From Pseudomonas duriflava (GTDB taxonomy: Bacteria > Pseudomonadota > Gammaproteobacteria > Pseudomonadales > Pseudomonadaceae): a stretch of 64,000 nt of DNA. The notes under the pieces are model-generated. The model was not told the origin of the DNA, ran no database searches, and worked only from the letters and a program-made list of their open reading frames with translations. The translations under genes and the position numbers were made by a program. Shown here one piece after another: positions 48,381-57,681 of this stretch. The stretch is from contig NZ_VLKY01000003.1 of NCBI RefSeq assembly GCF_007830155.1, forward strand, positions 342,109 through 406,108, written 5' to 3'. Position 1 is the first letter of the stretch. The number at the start of each line of letters is the position of its first letter.

Positions 48381-49058
48381 ATGCAACCTTATGCCATCGC
48401 TCCATCGATCCTTTCTGCCGACTTCGCCCGCTTAGGAGCAGATGTAGATAAAGTGCTTGCTGCAGGTGCCGACATTGTCCACTTCGATGTTATGGATAAT
48501 CATTATGTGCCCAATCTGACTATTGGTCCGATGGTCTGCTCGGCCTTGCGCAAATATGGTGTAACGGCACCTATCGATGTGCATTTGATGGTTAAGCCAG
48601 TGGATCGCATCATTGGCGACTTCATTGATGCAGGTGCTTCGTTCATCACGTTCCATCCCGAAGCCTCGGAGCACATCGATCGTTCTTTGCAATTGATTAA
48701 GGCGGGTGGCTGCAAGGCCGGACTTGTATTCAATCCTGCTACATCCCTGGATTGTCTGAAATATATCATGGATAAGATTGACATGATTCTGCTCATGAGC
48801 GTGAATCCGGGCTTTGGTGGTCAGAAATTCATTCCAGGCACGCTCGACAAGCTGCGTGAAGCTCGTGCATTGATCGATGCCTCTGGCCTGCCTATCCGCC
48901 TGGAAATTGATGGTGGAGTCAACGTCAGTAATATCGGTGCGATTGCTCACGCCGGAGCCGATACTTTTGTGGCGGGATCCGCGATCTTCGGTGCGCCGGA
49001 TTATGCCGAGGTCATCAAGTCCATGCGAGACGAGCTTGCCAAGGCGCGTGCTATATGA
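48381..49058 (+). CDS. rpe: Ribulose-phosphate 3-epimerase
   Basis: Pentose-phosphate epimerase of 225 aa, TIM barrel. Motifs: [62 protein letters not shown] and [11 protein letters not shown]. It begins a housekeeping run; stop and gph start overlap by 4 bases (ATGA). The 264 bp upstream contains an imperfect inverted repeat (48143-48222). Confidence 0.96.
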   Translation: MQPYAIAPSILSADFARLGADVDKVLAAGADIVHFDVMDNHYVPNLTIGPMVCSALRKYGVTAPIDVHLMVKPVDRIIGDFIDAGASFITFHPEASEHIDRSLQLIKAGGCKAGLVFNPATSLDCLKYIMDKIDMILLMSVNPGFGGQKFIPGTLDKLREARALIDASGLPIRLEIDGGVNVSNIGAIAHAGADTFVAGSAIFGAPDYAEVIKSMRDELAKARAI

Positions 49059-49744
49059 CGTCAGGTCTGTTAGAGGCCCTATTTCATGGGCGTCTGCCGC
49101 GCCTGGTCATGTTTGATCTGGATGGCACTTTGCTGGACTCTGCGCCAGATCTTGCGGTTGCCGTCGATGCCATGCTCGTTCAGTTAGGGCGCCCCCCGGC
49201 CGGGCTGAGCAAGGTCCGGCTGTGGATTGGAAACGGCGCGCGCGTACTGGTGCGTCGTGCACTGGCAGACAGCATGGATCACCACGCTGTCTCCGAGCGC
49301 GAAACGGAGATGGCATTGGCCTTGTTTATGTCAATCTATGGCGGGAGCCATGCCTTAACTGAGGTTTATTCGGGGGTTTCGGAAGGACTGGCTGCGCTTG
49401 AAGAGAAGCGCATCGCCATGGCCGTTATTACCAACAAGCCTGAACGTTTTGTAGCCCCGTTGCTCGATGACATGGGGCTGGGGCGGTTTTTTTCATGGAT
49501 CATTGGCGGTGATACGCTCCCCCAGCAAAAGCCTGATCCGGCTGGGCTGTTGTATGTCATGCAGAAGGCCGGCGTCGAAGCAGAAGCAGCACTTTTTGTT
49601 GGTGACTCCCGTAATGACGTACGGGCAGCACGTGCCGCTGGCGTCCGCTGCGTAGCCATGACCTATGGTTATAACCATGGGCAGCCTATTGCTAATGAGT
49701 CGCCGGACATGCTCCTTGATGATCTTCGACAGCTATTGTCATAA
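49055..49744 (+). CDS. gph: Phosphoglycolate phosphatase
   Basis: HAD-family phosphatase of 229 aa that clears 2-phosphoglycolate to glycolate, which the glc operon at the other end of the window can use. Motif I is [15 protein letters not shown], motif [11 protein letters not shown], motif [12 protein letters not shown] and motif [18 protein letters not shown]. Start overlaps rpe. The rpe-gph-trpE order is standard for Pseudomonas. Confidence 0.94.
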   Translation: MTSGLLEALFHGRLPRLVMFDLDGTLLDSAPDLAVAVDAMLVQLGRPPAGLSKVRLWIGNGARVLVRRALADSMDHHAVSERETEMALALFMSIYGGSHALTEVYSGVSEGLAALEEKRIAMAVITNKPERFVAPLLDDMGLGRFFSWIIGGDTLPQQKPDPAGLLYVMQKAGVEAEAALFVGDSRNDVRAARAAGVRCVAMTYGYNHGQPIANESPDMLLDDLRQLLS

Positions 49745-49840
49745 ACGAAACCTTTGATCTCTTGGCGAATGGGTTGCTTCGACGTGCAGGCTGAGCTAGT
49801 GTGCTGTTATTCCTGTTTATCCCGCCGAAGAGATCGAATC

Positions 49841-49909
49841 GTGGTGGTCACCTGCAAACTCTGGATGAAGGTCATTAAGGCTCTGGCGCGTTGGCGCTGG
49901 CGCGCCTGA
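49841..49909 (+). CDS. trpL: Trp leader peptide TrpL
   Basis: A 22-residue frame starts GTG-GTG at 49841, 8 bases after AAGAGA, and ends ALARWRWRA then TGA. It has three Trp codons, two of them in the C-terminal Arg-Trp-Arg-Trp stretch, the hallmark of an attenuation leader. The last Trp codons lie inside the GGCGCG/CGCGCC stem that would form the 1:2 hairpin. ATG 49865 could start a shorter 14-residue version but lacks a ribosome site. Attenuation of trpE is reported for P. putida, which supports this reading. Confidence 0.75.
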   Translation: MVVTCKLWMKVIKALARWRWRA

Positions 49910-49959
49910 CTTATTCCTGGCCGGTCCGTCCGGCATGTTTTGCACCTGACCGTTTTTTT
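49885..49959 (+). promoter_or_regulatory. trpE attenuator
   Basis: GGCGCG (49885-49890) and CGCGCC (49901-49906) form a stem over the Trp codons. Downstream, CGGTC (49922-49926) pairs with GACCG (49948-49952) around an interior GCA/TGC, followed by seven T (49953-49959). The second is the terminator form, ending 20 bases before trpE. I could not work out a clear 2:3 antiterminator by eye. Confidence 0.65.
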
Positions 49960-49979
49960 CCTCATCCACGAGGCTGATC

Positions 49980-51467
49980 ATGACCCGCGAAGAATTTCTG
50001 CGTCTAGCCGATGCTGGCTACAATCGCATTCCCCTGACCTTCGAAACTCTTGCTGATTTCGATACGCCGCTTTCGCTTTATCTAAAGCTGGCTAACGGTA
50101 CCAATACCTATCTGCTCGAATCAGTACAGGGCGGCGAAAAATGGGGACGTTATTCCATCATTGGCCTACCCAGCAGTACCGTGCTGCGGGTCTACGGGCA
50201 TCAAGTCGTCGTCCGTGAGGGTAGTGACGTTATCGAACAGGCTGAGGTCGATGATCCGCTGGCCTTTGTCGAGGCCTTCCAGCAACGCTATCGTGTCCCT
50301 AATCTGCCCAATCTGCCGCGCTTCAATGGCGGTCTGGTTGGTTATTTCGGTTATGACTGTGTGCGCTATGTAGAAAAGCGTCTGGGAGAGTGTCCTAATC
50401 CCGACCCGTTGGGAAACCCGGACATTCTACTAATGGTCTCCGATGCCGTCGTGGTGTTCGATAATCTTTCTACAAAGATGCATGCCATTGTCCTGGTCGA
50501 TCCAGCCGAGCAGGATGCCTACGATAAAGGCATGAGCCGCCTGGACGACTTGCTTGAGGCCTTAAGGCAACCCATTACGCCACGTCGAGGGCTCGACTTC
50601 AGTGCGACGCACGTTCACGAGCCTAATTTTCGTGCCAGTTTCACCCGCGAAGATTATGAGCAGGCCGTTACCAAAATTAAGGATTACATCCTGGCAGGTG
50701 ACTGCATGCAGGTCGTACCTTCCCAGCGTATGTCCATTGATTTCACTGCGGCTCCCATTGATCTCTATCGAGCTCTGCGTTGTTTTAATCCGACCCCCTA
50801 TATGTACTTCTTTAACTTTGGCGACTTTCACGTGGTAGGAAGTTCGCCGGAAGTTCTGGTGCGTGTAGAGGAGGGGCTGGTTACCGTCCGCCCTATTGCC
50901 GGTACCCGTCCGCGTGGAGCTACGCAAGAGCAGGATCTGGAGTTGGAGCAAGACCTGCTAAGCGATGAGAAAGAAGTTGCTGAACACCTGATGCTTATTG
51001 ACTTGGGCCGTAATGATGTAGGCCGCGTATCGTCAACCGGCTCGGTCAAGCTGACTGAAAAAATGATCATCGAGCGCTATTCGAATGTCATGCATATTGT
51101 TTCCAATGTGACTGGGCAGTTGAAAGATGGCCTGAGCGCTATGGATGCCTTGCGTGCGATCCTGCCGGCAGGAACCCTGTCGGGGGCGCCCAAGATTCGG
51201 GCAATGGAAATCATCGATGAATTAGAGCCAGTCAAGCGCGGCGTTTATGGGGGAGCTGTAGGTTATTTGGCCTGGAACGGCAACATGGATACCGCTATCG
51301 CCATTCGTACGGCAGTGATCAAGAACGGCGAATTGCATGTCCAGGCCGGGGGCGGCATCGTGGCGGACTCTCAGCCAGCAGCCGAATGGGAAGAAACCAT
51401 TAACAAGCGCCGTGCTATGTTCCGAGCGGTTGCGTTAGCCGAACAGACCTCCACACTGGATTCTTGA
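49980..51467 (+). CDS. trpE: Anthranilate synthase component I
   Basis: Chorismate-utilising subunit, 495 aa. N-terminal Trp-binding region includes [18 protein letters not shown]; the catalytic part has [41 protein letters not shown] and [17 protein letters not shown]. With TrpG it makes anthranilate from chorismate. Preceded by a Trp leader and attenuator; followed 13 bases later by trpG. Confidence 0.97.
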   Translation: MTREEFLRLADAGYNRIPLTFETLADFDTPLSLYLKLANGTNTYLLESVQGGEKWGRYSIIGLPSSTVLRVYGHQVVVREGSDVIEQAEVDDPLAFVEAFQQRYRVPNLPNLPRFNGGLVGYFGYDCVRYVEKRLGECPNPDPLGNPDILLMVSDAVVVFDNLSTKMHAIVLVDPAEQDAYDKGMSRLDDLLEALRQPITPRRGLDFSATHVHEPNFRASFTREDYEQAVTKIKDYILAGDCMQVVPSQRMSIDFTAAPIDLYRALRCFNPTPYMYFFNFGDFHVVGSSPEVLVRVEEGLVTVRPIAGTRPRGATQEQDLELEQDLLSDEKEVAEHLMLIDLGRNDVGRVSSTGSVKLTEKMIIERYSNVMHIVSNVTGQLKDGLSAMDALRAILPAGTLSGAPKIRAMEIIDELEPVKRGVYGGAVGYLAWNGNMDTAIAIRTAVIKNGELHVQAGGGIVADSQPAAEWEETINKRRAMFRAVALAEQTSTLDS

Positions 51468-51480
51468 AGGAATTGCCGAC

Positions 51481-52074
51481 ATGTTATTAATGCTGGATAA
51501 CTATGACTCCTTCACTTACAACCTGGTCCAGTACTTAGGCGAGCTAGGGGCAGATGTGAAGGTCGTGCGTAACGATGAGTCTACCGTTGCCGATATCGAG
51601 GCACTAGCGCCAGAGCGCATAGTCGTCTCGCCTGGCCCCTGTACGCCTAACGAGGCGGGTGTATCACTTGAGTTGCTAAAGCACTCGGCCGGTAAGCTAC
51701 CTGTTTTAGGAGTTTGTCTCGGGCATCAAAGCCTGGGGCAGGCCTTTGGCGGCGAAGTTGTGCGCGCCCGCGAACCTATGCATGGAAAAACCAGTTTGGT
51801 CTATCACAAGGGAGAGGGCGTATTTGCCGGCCTGCCAAACCCTTTCACCGTGACGCGCTATCACTCCCTGGTCGTTAAGCGAGAGACATTGCCTGACTGC
51901 CTTGAAATCACTGCATGGACGCAACATCCGGATGGCAGCATGGATGAAATCATGGGGCTACGGCATCGTGAGTACATGATCGAAGGTGTGCAGTTTCATC
52001 CGGAGTCCATCCTTACGGAATACGGGCATGACCTCCTGGCTAATTTCCTCAAGCAGAGCGGAGGCATGCGCTGA
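51481..52074 (+). CDS. trpG: Anthranilate synthase glutaminase component
   Basis: Class I glutamine amidotransferase of 197 aa. It has [19 protein letters not shown], oxyanion region [13 protein letters not shown], nucleophile Cys in [16 protein letters not shown] and the His-Glu pair in VQFHPESIL. Supplies ammonia to TrpE; may serve PabB as well. Only 13 bp after trpE here; in P. aeruginosa a pyocin cluster separates the two. trpD follows after 1 base. Confidence 0.97.
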   Translation: MLLMLDNYDSFTYNLVQYLGELGADVKVVRNDESTVADIEALAPERIVVSPGPCTPNEAGVSLELLKHSAGKLPVLGVCLGHQSLGQAFGGEVVRAREPMHGKTSLVYHKGEGVFAGLPNPFTVTRYHSLVVKRETLPDCLEITAWTQHPDGSMDEIMGLRHREYMIEGVQFHPESILTEYGHDLLANFLKQSGGMR

Positions 52075-52075
52075 T

Positions 52076-53125
52076 ATGGATATCAAGGAAGCTCTTGACA
52101 GAATCGTGAATCAGCTCGACCTGACTACAGAGGAAATGCGCGCTGTCATGCGTCAGATCATGACGGGGCAATGCGACGAGGCACAGATCGGAGCCTTTTT
52201 AGTCGGTATGCGTATAAAGAGCGAAACCATTGACGAAATCTGCGGGGCCGTCAGTGTCATGCGTGAACTGGCTCTTAAGGTCGAACTGCCAACATTGGAA
52301 CATGTTGTCGACATCGTCGGTACGGGAGGCGATGGGGCTAATATTTTCAATGTTTCGTCAGCGTCGGTTTTTGTCGTTGCGGCTGCTGGTGGAAAAGTAG
52401 CCAAGCATGGCAACCGTGCGGTCTCTGGAAAAAGTGGTAGTGCCGATTTATTAGAGGCTGCGGGGATTTACCTTAACCTGACACCTGTGCAAATTGCCCG
52501 CTGTGTCGAAGAGGTAGGGGTTGGCTTCATGTTTGCCCAGTCCCACCACAGCGCTATGCGGTATGCGGCAGGCCCGCGCAAGTCATTAGGTCTACGAACG
52601 TTATTCAATATGCTTGGCCCGCTGACGAGCCCTGCCGGAGTGTTACACCAAGTAGTAGGTGTTTTTACCCCGGCTTTGTGTCGCCCTCTGGCAGAGGTAC
52701 TTCAGAGACTTGGTAGCAAACATGTCCTTGTTGTCCACTCCAAAGATGGCTTGGACGAATTTAGCCTGGCAGCTCCGACCCATGTCGCTGAGCTCAAGGA
52801 CGGGCAGATCGTTGAGTATGAAGTTTTGCCTGAGGACGTAGGGATTAAGAGCCAAAGCCTTATAGGCCTTACTGTCGACAGCCCAAGCAGTTCATTGGCA
52901 TTGATTCGTGATGCCCTTGGTCGTCGTACGACCGAGGCGGCTCAGAAAGCTGCTGATATGATTGTGCTCAACGCAGGTGCAGCGCTTTATGCAGCTGATC
53001 TGGCTTCTACCCTTAAAGAAGGTGTTAGCTTGGCGCATGATGCGCTCTGTAGTGGGCTAGCCAAAGAGAAAATGGATGAGCTGGCCAGTTTTACGGCCGT
53101 GTACAAAGTGGAGAACGAAGCGTGA
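52076..53125 (+). CDS. trpD: Anthranilate phosphoribosyltransferase
   Basis: Second step of the Trp branch, 349 aa. Key stretches are [52 protein letters not shown] and [19 protein letters not shown] chose ATG 52076, after GGAGG; the frame running from 51986 overlaps trpG. The last 4 bases overlap trpC. Confidence 0.97.
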   Translation: MDIKEALDRIVNQLDLTTEEMRAVMRQIMTGQCDEAQIGAFLVGMRIKSETIDEICGAVSVMRELALKVELPTLEHVVDIVGTGGDGANIFNVSSASVFVVAAAGGKVAKHGNRAVSGKSGSADLLEAAGIYLNLTPVQIARCVEEVGVGFMFAQSHHSAMRYAAGPRKSLGLRTLFNMLGPLTSPAGVLHQVVGVFTPALCRPLAEVLQRLGSKHVLVVHSKDGLDEFSLAAPTHVAELKDGQIVEYEVLPEDVGIKSQSLIGLTVDSPSSSLALIRDALGRRTTEAAQKAADMIVLNAGAALYAADLASTLKEGVSLAHDALCSGLAKEKMDELASFTAVYKVENEA

Positions 53126-53961
53126 GCGTACCCAGTGTCCTGCAAAAGATTCTTGCGCGTAAGGCAGAGGAGATCACGCAGCGTCAAAGCCGCGTTTCGT
53201 TAGCTGATCTTGATCGGTATGTCTCAGGGATGACCGATGCGCCCCGAGGGTTTGCCCAGGCTTTGATCGATCGAGCAGCCCGTAAGGAGCCTGCAGTTAT
53301 TGCTGAAGTTAAGAAGGCTTCGCCCAGTAAAGGGCTTTTGCGTGAGCACTTCGTTCCGGAGGAGATCGCGCGTAGCTATGAAGCGGGAGGTGCTGCCTGC
53401 TTGTCCGTGCTTACGGATATCGATTTTTTTCAGGGAAGTGATGAGTATCTCAAGGCTGCACGATCCGCTTGTACGCTGCCCATCATCCGTAAAGATTTCA
53501 TGATTGACCCGTACCAAGTAGTCGAGGCGCGTGCAATCGGAGCGGATTGTATCCTTCTGATTGTGTCAGCACTAGAAGACGGTCAGATGGCTGACCTGGC
53601 TGCTACAGCCAAGTCTTATGACCTGGACGTGTTAGTCGAGGTACATGATGGAAATGAATTAGAGCGGGCCTTGAAGGTACTCGATACGCCTCTTGTTGGT
53701 ATCAACAACCGCAATCTGCATACCTTTGAAGTGCGTCTGGAGACTACGCTTGACCTGCTTCCGCTGATTCCTCAGGGTCGTTTGGTTATAACCGAAAGCG
53801 GTATCCTTAATCGGGCTGATGTCGAGCTGATGCAAGTCAGTAATGTTCATGCCTTTTTGGTAGGAGAGGCCTTCATGAAGGCTGAAAATCCTGGGCACGA
53901 ATTGCACCGGTTGTTCTTCCCAGAGCGACACACGGGTCTTTCTGCTCCCGACGCTGGCTGA
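53122..53961 (+). CDS. trpC: Indole-3-glycerol-phosphate synthase
   Basis: TIM-barrel enzyme of 279 aa, without the PRAI fusion seen in E. coli. Motifs are [33 protein letters not shown] with catalytic Lys, [18 protein letters not shown] and [17 protein letters not shown]. Start is GTG in GTGA, overlapping trpD. The operon ends here at a terminator shared with vfr; trpF, trpB and trpA are not in the window. Confidence 0.97.
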   Translation: MSVPSVLQKILARKAEEITQRQSRVSLADLDRYVSGMTDAPRGFAQALIDRAARKEPAVIAEVKKASPSKGLLREHFVPEEIARSYEAGGAACLSVLTDIDFFQGSDEYLKAARSACTLPIIRKDFMIDPYQVVEARAIGADCILLIVSALEDGQMADLAATAKSYDLDVLVEVHDGNELERALKVLDTPLVGINNRNLHTFEVRLETTLDLLPLIPQGRLVITESGILNRADVELMQVSNVHAFLVGEAFMKAENPGHELHRLFFPERHTGLSAPDAG

Positions 53962-53971
53962 TTTCTGTAAT

Positions 53972-54001
53972 AAAAAAGCCGGCGCTAGGCCGGCTTTTGT
54001 T
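53972..54001. terminator. Bidirectional terminator between trpC and vfr
   Basis: A-run, GCCGGC, loop GCTAG, GCCGGC, TTTTGTTTT. With tails on both sides it serves trpC from the left and vfr from the right. Confidence 0.9.
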
Positions 54002-54011
54002 TTGGGTATCG

Positions 54012-54656
54012 TTAGCGCGTTCCAAAAACTACCATTGTTTTCCCTTTGACATGAACGAGACCTTGCTCTTCAAGAGACTTAAGGACCCGGCCAACCATTT
54101 CACGGGAGCAGCCAACGATCCGGCCAATTTCCTGGCGAGTGATCTTGATCTGCATACCATCCGGGTGAGTCATGGCATCAGGTTGCTTGCAGAGATCAAG
54201 TAGCGTACGTGCTACGCGCCCTGTGACATCAAGAAAAGCCAAGTCACCAACTTTACGGGTGGTTTGACGCAAACGCTCAGCCATCTGGCGCCCCAGAGAG
54301 AAGAGCATATCGGGGTCCTGTTGGCTCAGTTCGCGGAACTGGCTATAGCTGATTTCTGCAACTTCGCATTCCGTTCTTGCGCGTACCCAGGCACTGCGCT
54401 CCGGTTCGCTACCTTCCTTGGAAAAAAGTCCCATCTCGCCGAAGAAGTCGCCAGCGTTTAGGTACGCGATAATCATTTCGCGGCCTTCATCATCCTCAAT
54501 CAGGATGGTTACCGAGCCTTTCAAAATAAAGAAGAGACTCTCGCTGTTATCACCGGCATAGATGATTGTCGTCTTGGCGGTATACCGCCGACGTGAGCAA
54601 TGCGCGAGCAGTTTATCAAGATGTTGTAGCTTTGCAGGAGGTATGATAGCGGCCAT
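54012..54656 (-). CDS. vfr: Vfr, CRP-family cAMP-dependent regulator
   Basis: Global regulator of 214 aa, the exact length of P. aeruginosa Vfr. N-terminal cyclic-nucleotide domain with [17 protein letters not shown] and [16 protein letters not shown] (cAMP-binding Arg and Ser region), a dimerisation helix, and a C-terminal helix-turn-helix [27 protein letters not shown]. It controls virulence and secretion functions in P. aeruginosa. A perfect TGTGA-N6-TCACA palindrome at 6673 is a possible target. Convergent with trpC. Confidence 0.96.
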   Translation of the reverse strand: MAAIIPPAKLQHLDKLLAHCSRRRYTAKTTIIYAGDNSESLFFILKGSVTILIEDDEGREMIIAYLNAGDFFGEMGLFSKEGSEPERSAWVRARTECEVAEISYSQFRELSQQDPDMLFSLGRQMAERLRQTTRKVGDLAFLDVTGRVARTLLDLCKQPDAMTHPDGMQIKITRQEIGRIVGCSREMVGRVLKSLEEQGLVHVKGKTMVVFGTR

Positions 54657-54875
54657 GCTGATTCCTGGTAGTGAGACAAGCCTTGTCTACAGGGATTTGA
54701 ACATCGCGGCAAGTTTGCCAGCAAACTAAATCGAATTTTATCCCTTTCTCTTGATAGTTTTGCAGGGTGCGACACGCCTAACACTTTGATGGCTTTTTAG
54801 TGGCTATTTGAGAGCAATGAGGTGTGGAGGTGCCCTGTGATATTCTCATTATTTCTCTTTCTGCGGAGTCCATAA

Positions 54876-55298
54876 GTGAAAGCACGTATTCAATGGGCCG
54901 GCGAGGCCATGTTTCTTGGTGAGTCTGGTAGTGGGCATGTTGTTGTAATGGACGGCCCGCCAGATCATGGCGGTCGTAACCTAGGTGTTCGGCCTATGGA
55001 AGCTCTGTTGATCGGTCTTGGTGGTTGCACGAACTTTGACGTCATGAGCATTCTCAAGAAGTCCCGTCAGGCAGTAGAAAGCTGCGAGGCGTTTCTAGAG
55101 GCTGAGCGTGCCGAGACTGAGCCGAAAGTCTTTACGAAAATTCATATTCGTTTTGTAGTTAAGGGGCGCAATCTCAAGGAAGCTCAAGTAAAGCGAGCAA
55201 TTGAGTTGTCGGCTGAAAAGTATTGCTCAGCCTCGATTATGTTAGAGCGCGCTGGGGTCGAAATAACTCATGGGTACGAAATTGTCGAACTAGGTTAA
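54876..55298 (+). CDS. OsmC/Ohr-family protein
   Basis: OsmC-like protein of 140 aa. Family stretches are MEALLIGLGGCTNFDVMSIL with the first conserved Cys and SAEKYCSASIMLERAGVEI with the second, spaced as in peroxidatic OsmC proteins. Probably a thiol-dependent hydroperoxide reductase, though this subgroup (YhfA-like) is not characterised. Start is GTG 54876, 9 bases after GGAG. Divergent from vfr. Confidence 0.88.
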   Translation: MKARIQWAGEAMFLGESGSGHVVVMDGPPDHGGRNLGVRPMEALLIGLGGCTNFDVMSILKKSRQAVESCEAFLEAERAETEPKVFTKIHIRFVVKGRNLKEAQVKRAIELSAEKYCSASIMLERAGVEITHGYEIVELG

Positions 55299-55692
55299 AA
55301 GTTGGGTGTGTTTGGATATGCCTAGCACATAGCACTGCCGTGTATCCCTGCTAGGGCTTACCATAGTGTAGGAATGCTAGGCATTATCAACATACTTACG
55401 GAGTATCCAGCTTCGATTTATGGGGCTTTCTGCTAGTAGTTTATTGCGCTATATGCGCATTTTATAATGAAGTGTGATCCCCAGTCAGGGGCTATGACCC
55501 TCAAGGCGCGATCATAACTACCCTAATCTCTGAATAGCCTGTAGAGTGACTTTCCACTAGGTTCTGAACAATCTATTTAACGATGCCACAGCACAATCTG
55601 TCGGAGCAGCAGGTTAGCCGTGTTTGAAGTGTCAAATGCGAGAGGGGGGCTGGTTTTGCTAGGCCATGATAAACCCAAGTCAAACATTATCA
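55299..55692. other. Gene-less stretch with inverted repeats and many CTAG
   Basis: No coding frame is credible on either strand. ATGCCTAGCA at 55318-55327 is perfectly complementary to TGCTAGGCAT at 55375-55384, enclosing CCCTGCTAGGG (55346-55356), so a branched stem-loop could form. CTAG occurs six times in this stretch. CCCC-AGTCA-GGGG near 55482 gives another small hairpin, and TTTATAATG lies just before it. In P. aeruginosa speD occupies this interval. Confidence 0.45.
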
Positions 55693-55716
55693 AAAAGGGC
55701 GCTCAAAAGGCGCCCG
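55693..55716 (-). terminator. Terminator of coq7
   Basis: On the minus strand GGGCGC, 7-base loop, GCGCCC followed by TTTTT; 4 bases past the coq7 stop. Confidence 0.9.
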
Positions 55717-55720
55717 TTTG

Positions 55721-56368
55721 CTAGATACGATAAGTGCTCTTGGTCATTACTTTGGATAACAGCGTCATGCCAAACTTGATAGGAGTAGCGAAGCGGAGTC
55801 CGCCAGCATCAAGCGCATGATTGGCATGTTGCTCTTCATCCGTACGCATCTGCTCAAGAATGGCACGCGAGCGGCGATCCTCGGCAGGGATTTGCTCCAG
55901 ATGTTCATCTAAATGCTTGCAGACCTGCTCCTCGGTCGCAGCAACAAAGCCTAGGCTCAAACGATCACTGATCAGGCCAGCGGTAGCGCCCATGCCAAAC
56001 GAGAGTCCATAAAACAATGGATTTAGCAGGCTGGGGCGGCTACCAAGCTCGCGGATGCGCTGTTCGCACCAGGCTAGGTGATCAATTTCTTCATCAGCCG
56101 CTTTTTCCATCGTTTTTCGCACTTCAGGTAGTTTTGCAGTCAGAGCTTGACCTTGGTAAAGAGCTTGCGCGCAAACCTCACCAGTGTGATTGATACGCAT
56201 GAGGCCGGCTACATGCCGAGCGCTTTCTTCATCTAGAGATGTTTCTTCATGACCGGTAGCTGGCGAAATGCGCTCGGGTTGCCCGCTAAACGGCAATAGG
56301 GTGCGTAAGGCACTGTCTATCTGCAATAGCAGGCGGTCGCCAGGCGAATAGTGACGATCATTGCTCAT
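55721..56368 (-). CDS. coq7: Demethoxyubiquinone hydroxylase Coq7 (UbiF-type diiron)
   Basis: Diiron oxygenase for the penultimate ubiquinone step, 215 aa. Iron-ligand motifs are [31 protein letters not shown] and [13 protein letters not shown], with the intervening [17 protein letters not shown]. It replaces the flavin-type UbiF of E. coli in Pseudomonas. Own terminator directly downstream; HIT gene 44 bp upstream on the same strand. Confidence 0.95.
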   Translation of the reverse strand: MSNDRHYSPGDRLLLQIDSALRTLLPFSGQPERISPATGHEETSLDEESARHVAGLMRINHTGEVCAQALYQGQALTAKLPEVRKTMEKAADEEIDHLAWCEQRIRELGSRPSLLNPLFYGLSFGMGATAGLISDRLSLGFVAATEEQVCKHLDEHLEQIPAEDRRSRAILEQMRTDEEQHANHALDAGGLRFATPIKFGMTLLSKVMTKSTYRI

Positions 56369-56412
56369 TGAAATCCCCTATGAACCTGTATGTAAGCATG
56401 TTGACACTTGTC

Positions 56413-56754
56413 CTAGCCTGGCGGCCATGTCATTTGCCGCTGGCCTAGCACATGCATATGGATGTGATAAACCGTCTGTCCACCCATGGCGTTACAATTC
56501 ATGACGACCCGGAAGCCTTCGTCACAGCCTTGCTCCTGCGCTAGACGCTGTGCTGTAAAGAGGATATGCCCTGCCAGCGCTTTGTCATCGGTTTCGCTCA
56601 GGTCATGTAGCGTAGCGATGTGCTTCTTAGGAATGACTAGAAAATGTACCGGTGCTTGGGGGGAGATATCGTGAAAGGCAATGACCTTATCATCCTCGTA
56701 TAATTTACGAGCAGGAATATCCCCAGCGACAATTTTGCAGAACAGGCAGTCCAT
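56413..56754 (-). CDS. HIT-family nucleotide hydrolase/transferase
   Basis: Histidine-triad protein of 113 aa, HinT-like. The triad is HIHMHVLGQRQM near the C-terminus, and the N-terminus has DCLFCKIVAGDIPARKLYED and HFLVIPKKHIATLHDL. HinT enzymes hydrolyse adenosine 5'-phosphoramidates; the cellular role is unclear. Lies between coq7 and an SDR gene. Confidence 0.92.
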   Translation of the reverse strand: MDCLFCKIVAGDIPARKLYEDDKVIAFHDISPQAPVHFLVIPKKHIATLHDLSETDDKALAGHILFTAQRLAQEQGCDEGFRVVMNCNAMGGQTVYHIHMHVLGQRQMTWPPG

Positions 56755-56821
56755 TGAAGTCTCCTGTGTGTGGATTTAAGGCAGAGTGTAGCGGGGGCTG
56801 CCGGTTAGTCACAGATGTAGA

Positions 56822-57610
56822 TCATGAAGAGGACAACATTCGACTGGCTTTAGCGGCTATTTTGCGCACTAGAAAGCGAGGGAAAAAACGCGGCATCAGC
56901 GCCATCATATAATTACGCCAGCCACAGTGGATAACGGCAGTGCGTTTTGAAAGTCCTTGCATGGCAATCAGGGCAACGTCTTCCGCATTCATGAGCCCTT
57001 TGCCTCGCTCAAGAGGGGCTGTGTTCATACCTGCTTTTCGGAAAAAGTGTGTACGCGTTGGGCCTGGGCAAAGAACAGATACGCTAACGCCACGAGGCCT
57101 GAGCTCTTCACGTAAGCCTTCGGAAAAATGTAAAACATAGGCCTTGCTGGCGGCATAACTGCTCATCCAGGGAACAGGCTGAAAGGCAGCTGTAGAGGCC
57201 ACATTCAGAATCTGACCTCCGCCCTGTGTAGCCATCTTCTCGCCTATTGCATGGCAGAGACGGCTCAGGCCAAGTACATTGAGTTCAATAAGGCGTTGCT
57301 CTTTTGACCAGTCGCTGCTGATGAACGGGCCGCTAGTACCTATTCCAGCACAATTGACCAGTAAATCGATATGCTTTTCGCTTTGCTCAAGTTCATGCAG
57401 TAGCCCAGTTACGTGCAAAGGTTCCGAAAGATCGCACACGCGATACAGCGCCTCGACACCAAAGCGTTGTGTCAGCTCACTAGCAATACTTTCTAGAGCG
57501 TCGCGCTTGCGAGCGAGCAGGATCAAGGCGCGTCCACGACGAGCCAAGGCTTCGGCAAGGGCAAGCCCGATACCGCTTGAAGCACCAGTCACTAAAGCAT
57601 AACGAGGCAT
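56822..57610 (-). CDS. Short-chain dehydrogenase, substrate unknown
   Basis: SDR of 262 aa. Cofactor motif VTGASSGIG, NCAG in LLVNCAGIGTSG, catalytic Ser and YAASK, and LCPGPTRTHF after the active site. The C-terminal tail RNYMMALMPRFFPRFLVRKIAAK is hydrophobic and basic, as in DltE/YqjQ-type SDRs that associate with membranes. Substrate not inferable. The HIT gene is 67 bp downstream and a DUF805 gene upstream. Confidence 0.88.
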   Translation of the reverse strand: MPRYALVTGASSGIGLALAEALARRGRALILLARKRDALESIASELTQRFGVEALYRVCDLSEPLHVTGLLHELEQSEKHIDLLVNCAGIGTSGPFISSDWSKEQRLIELNVLGLSRLCHAIGEKMATQGGGQILNVASTAAFQPVPWMSSYAASKAYVLHFSEGLREELRPRGVSVSVLCPGPTRTHFFRKAGMNTAPLERGKGLMNAEDVALIAMQGLSKRTAVIHCGWRNYMMALMPRFFPRFLVRKIAAKASRMLSSS

Positions 57611-57681
57611 GATGAACTCTCAAAAAGACCGCACCAGGTTTGACCGCTCAAGCCTGGCGGGGTTGCGATGATCATAACGGC

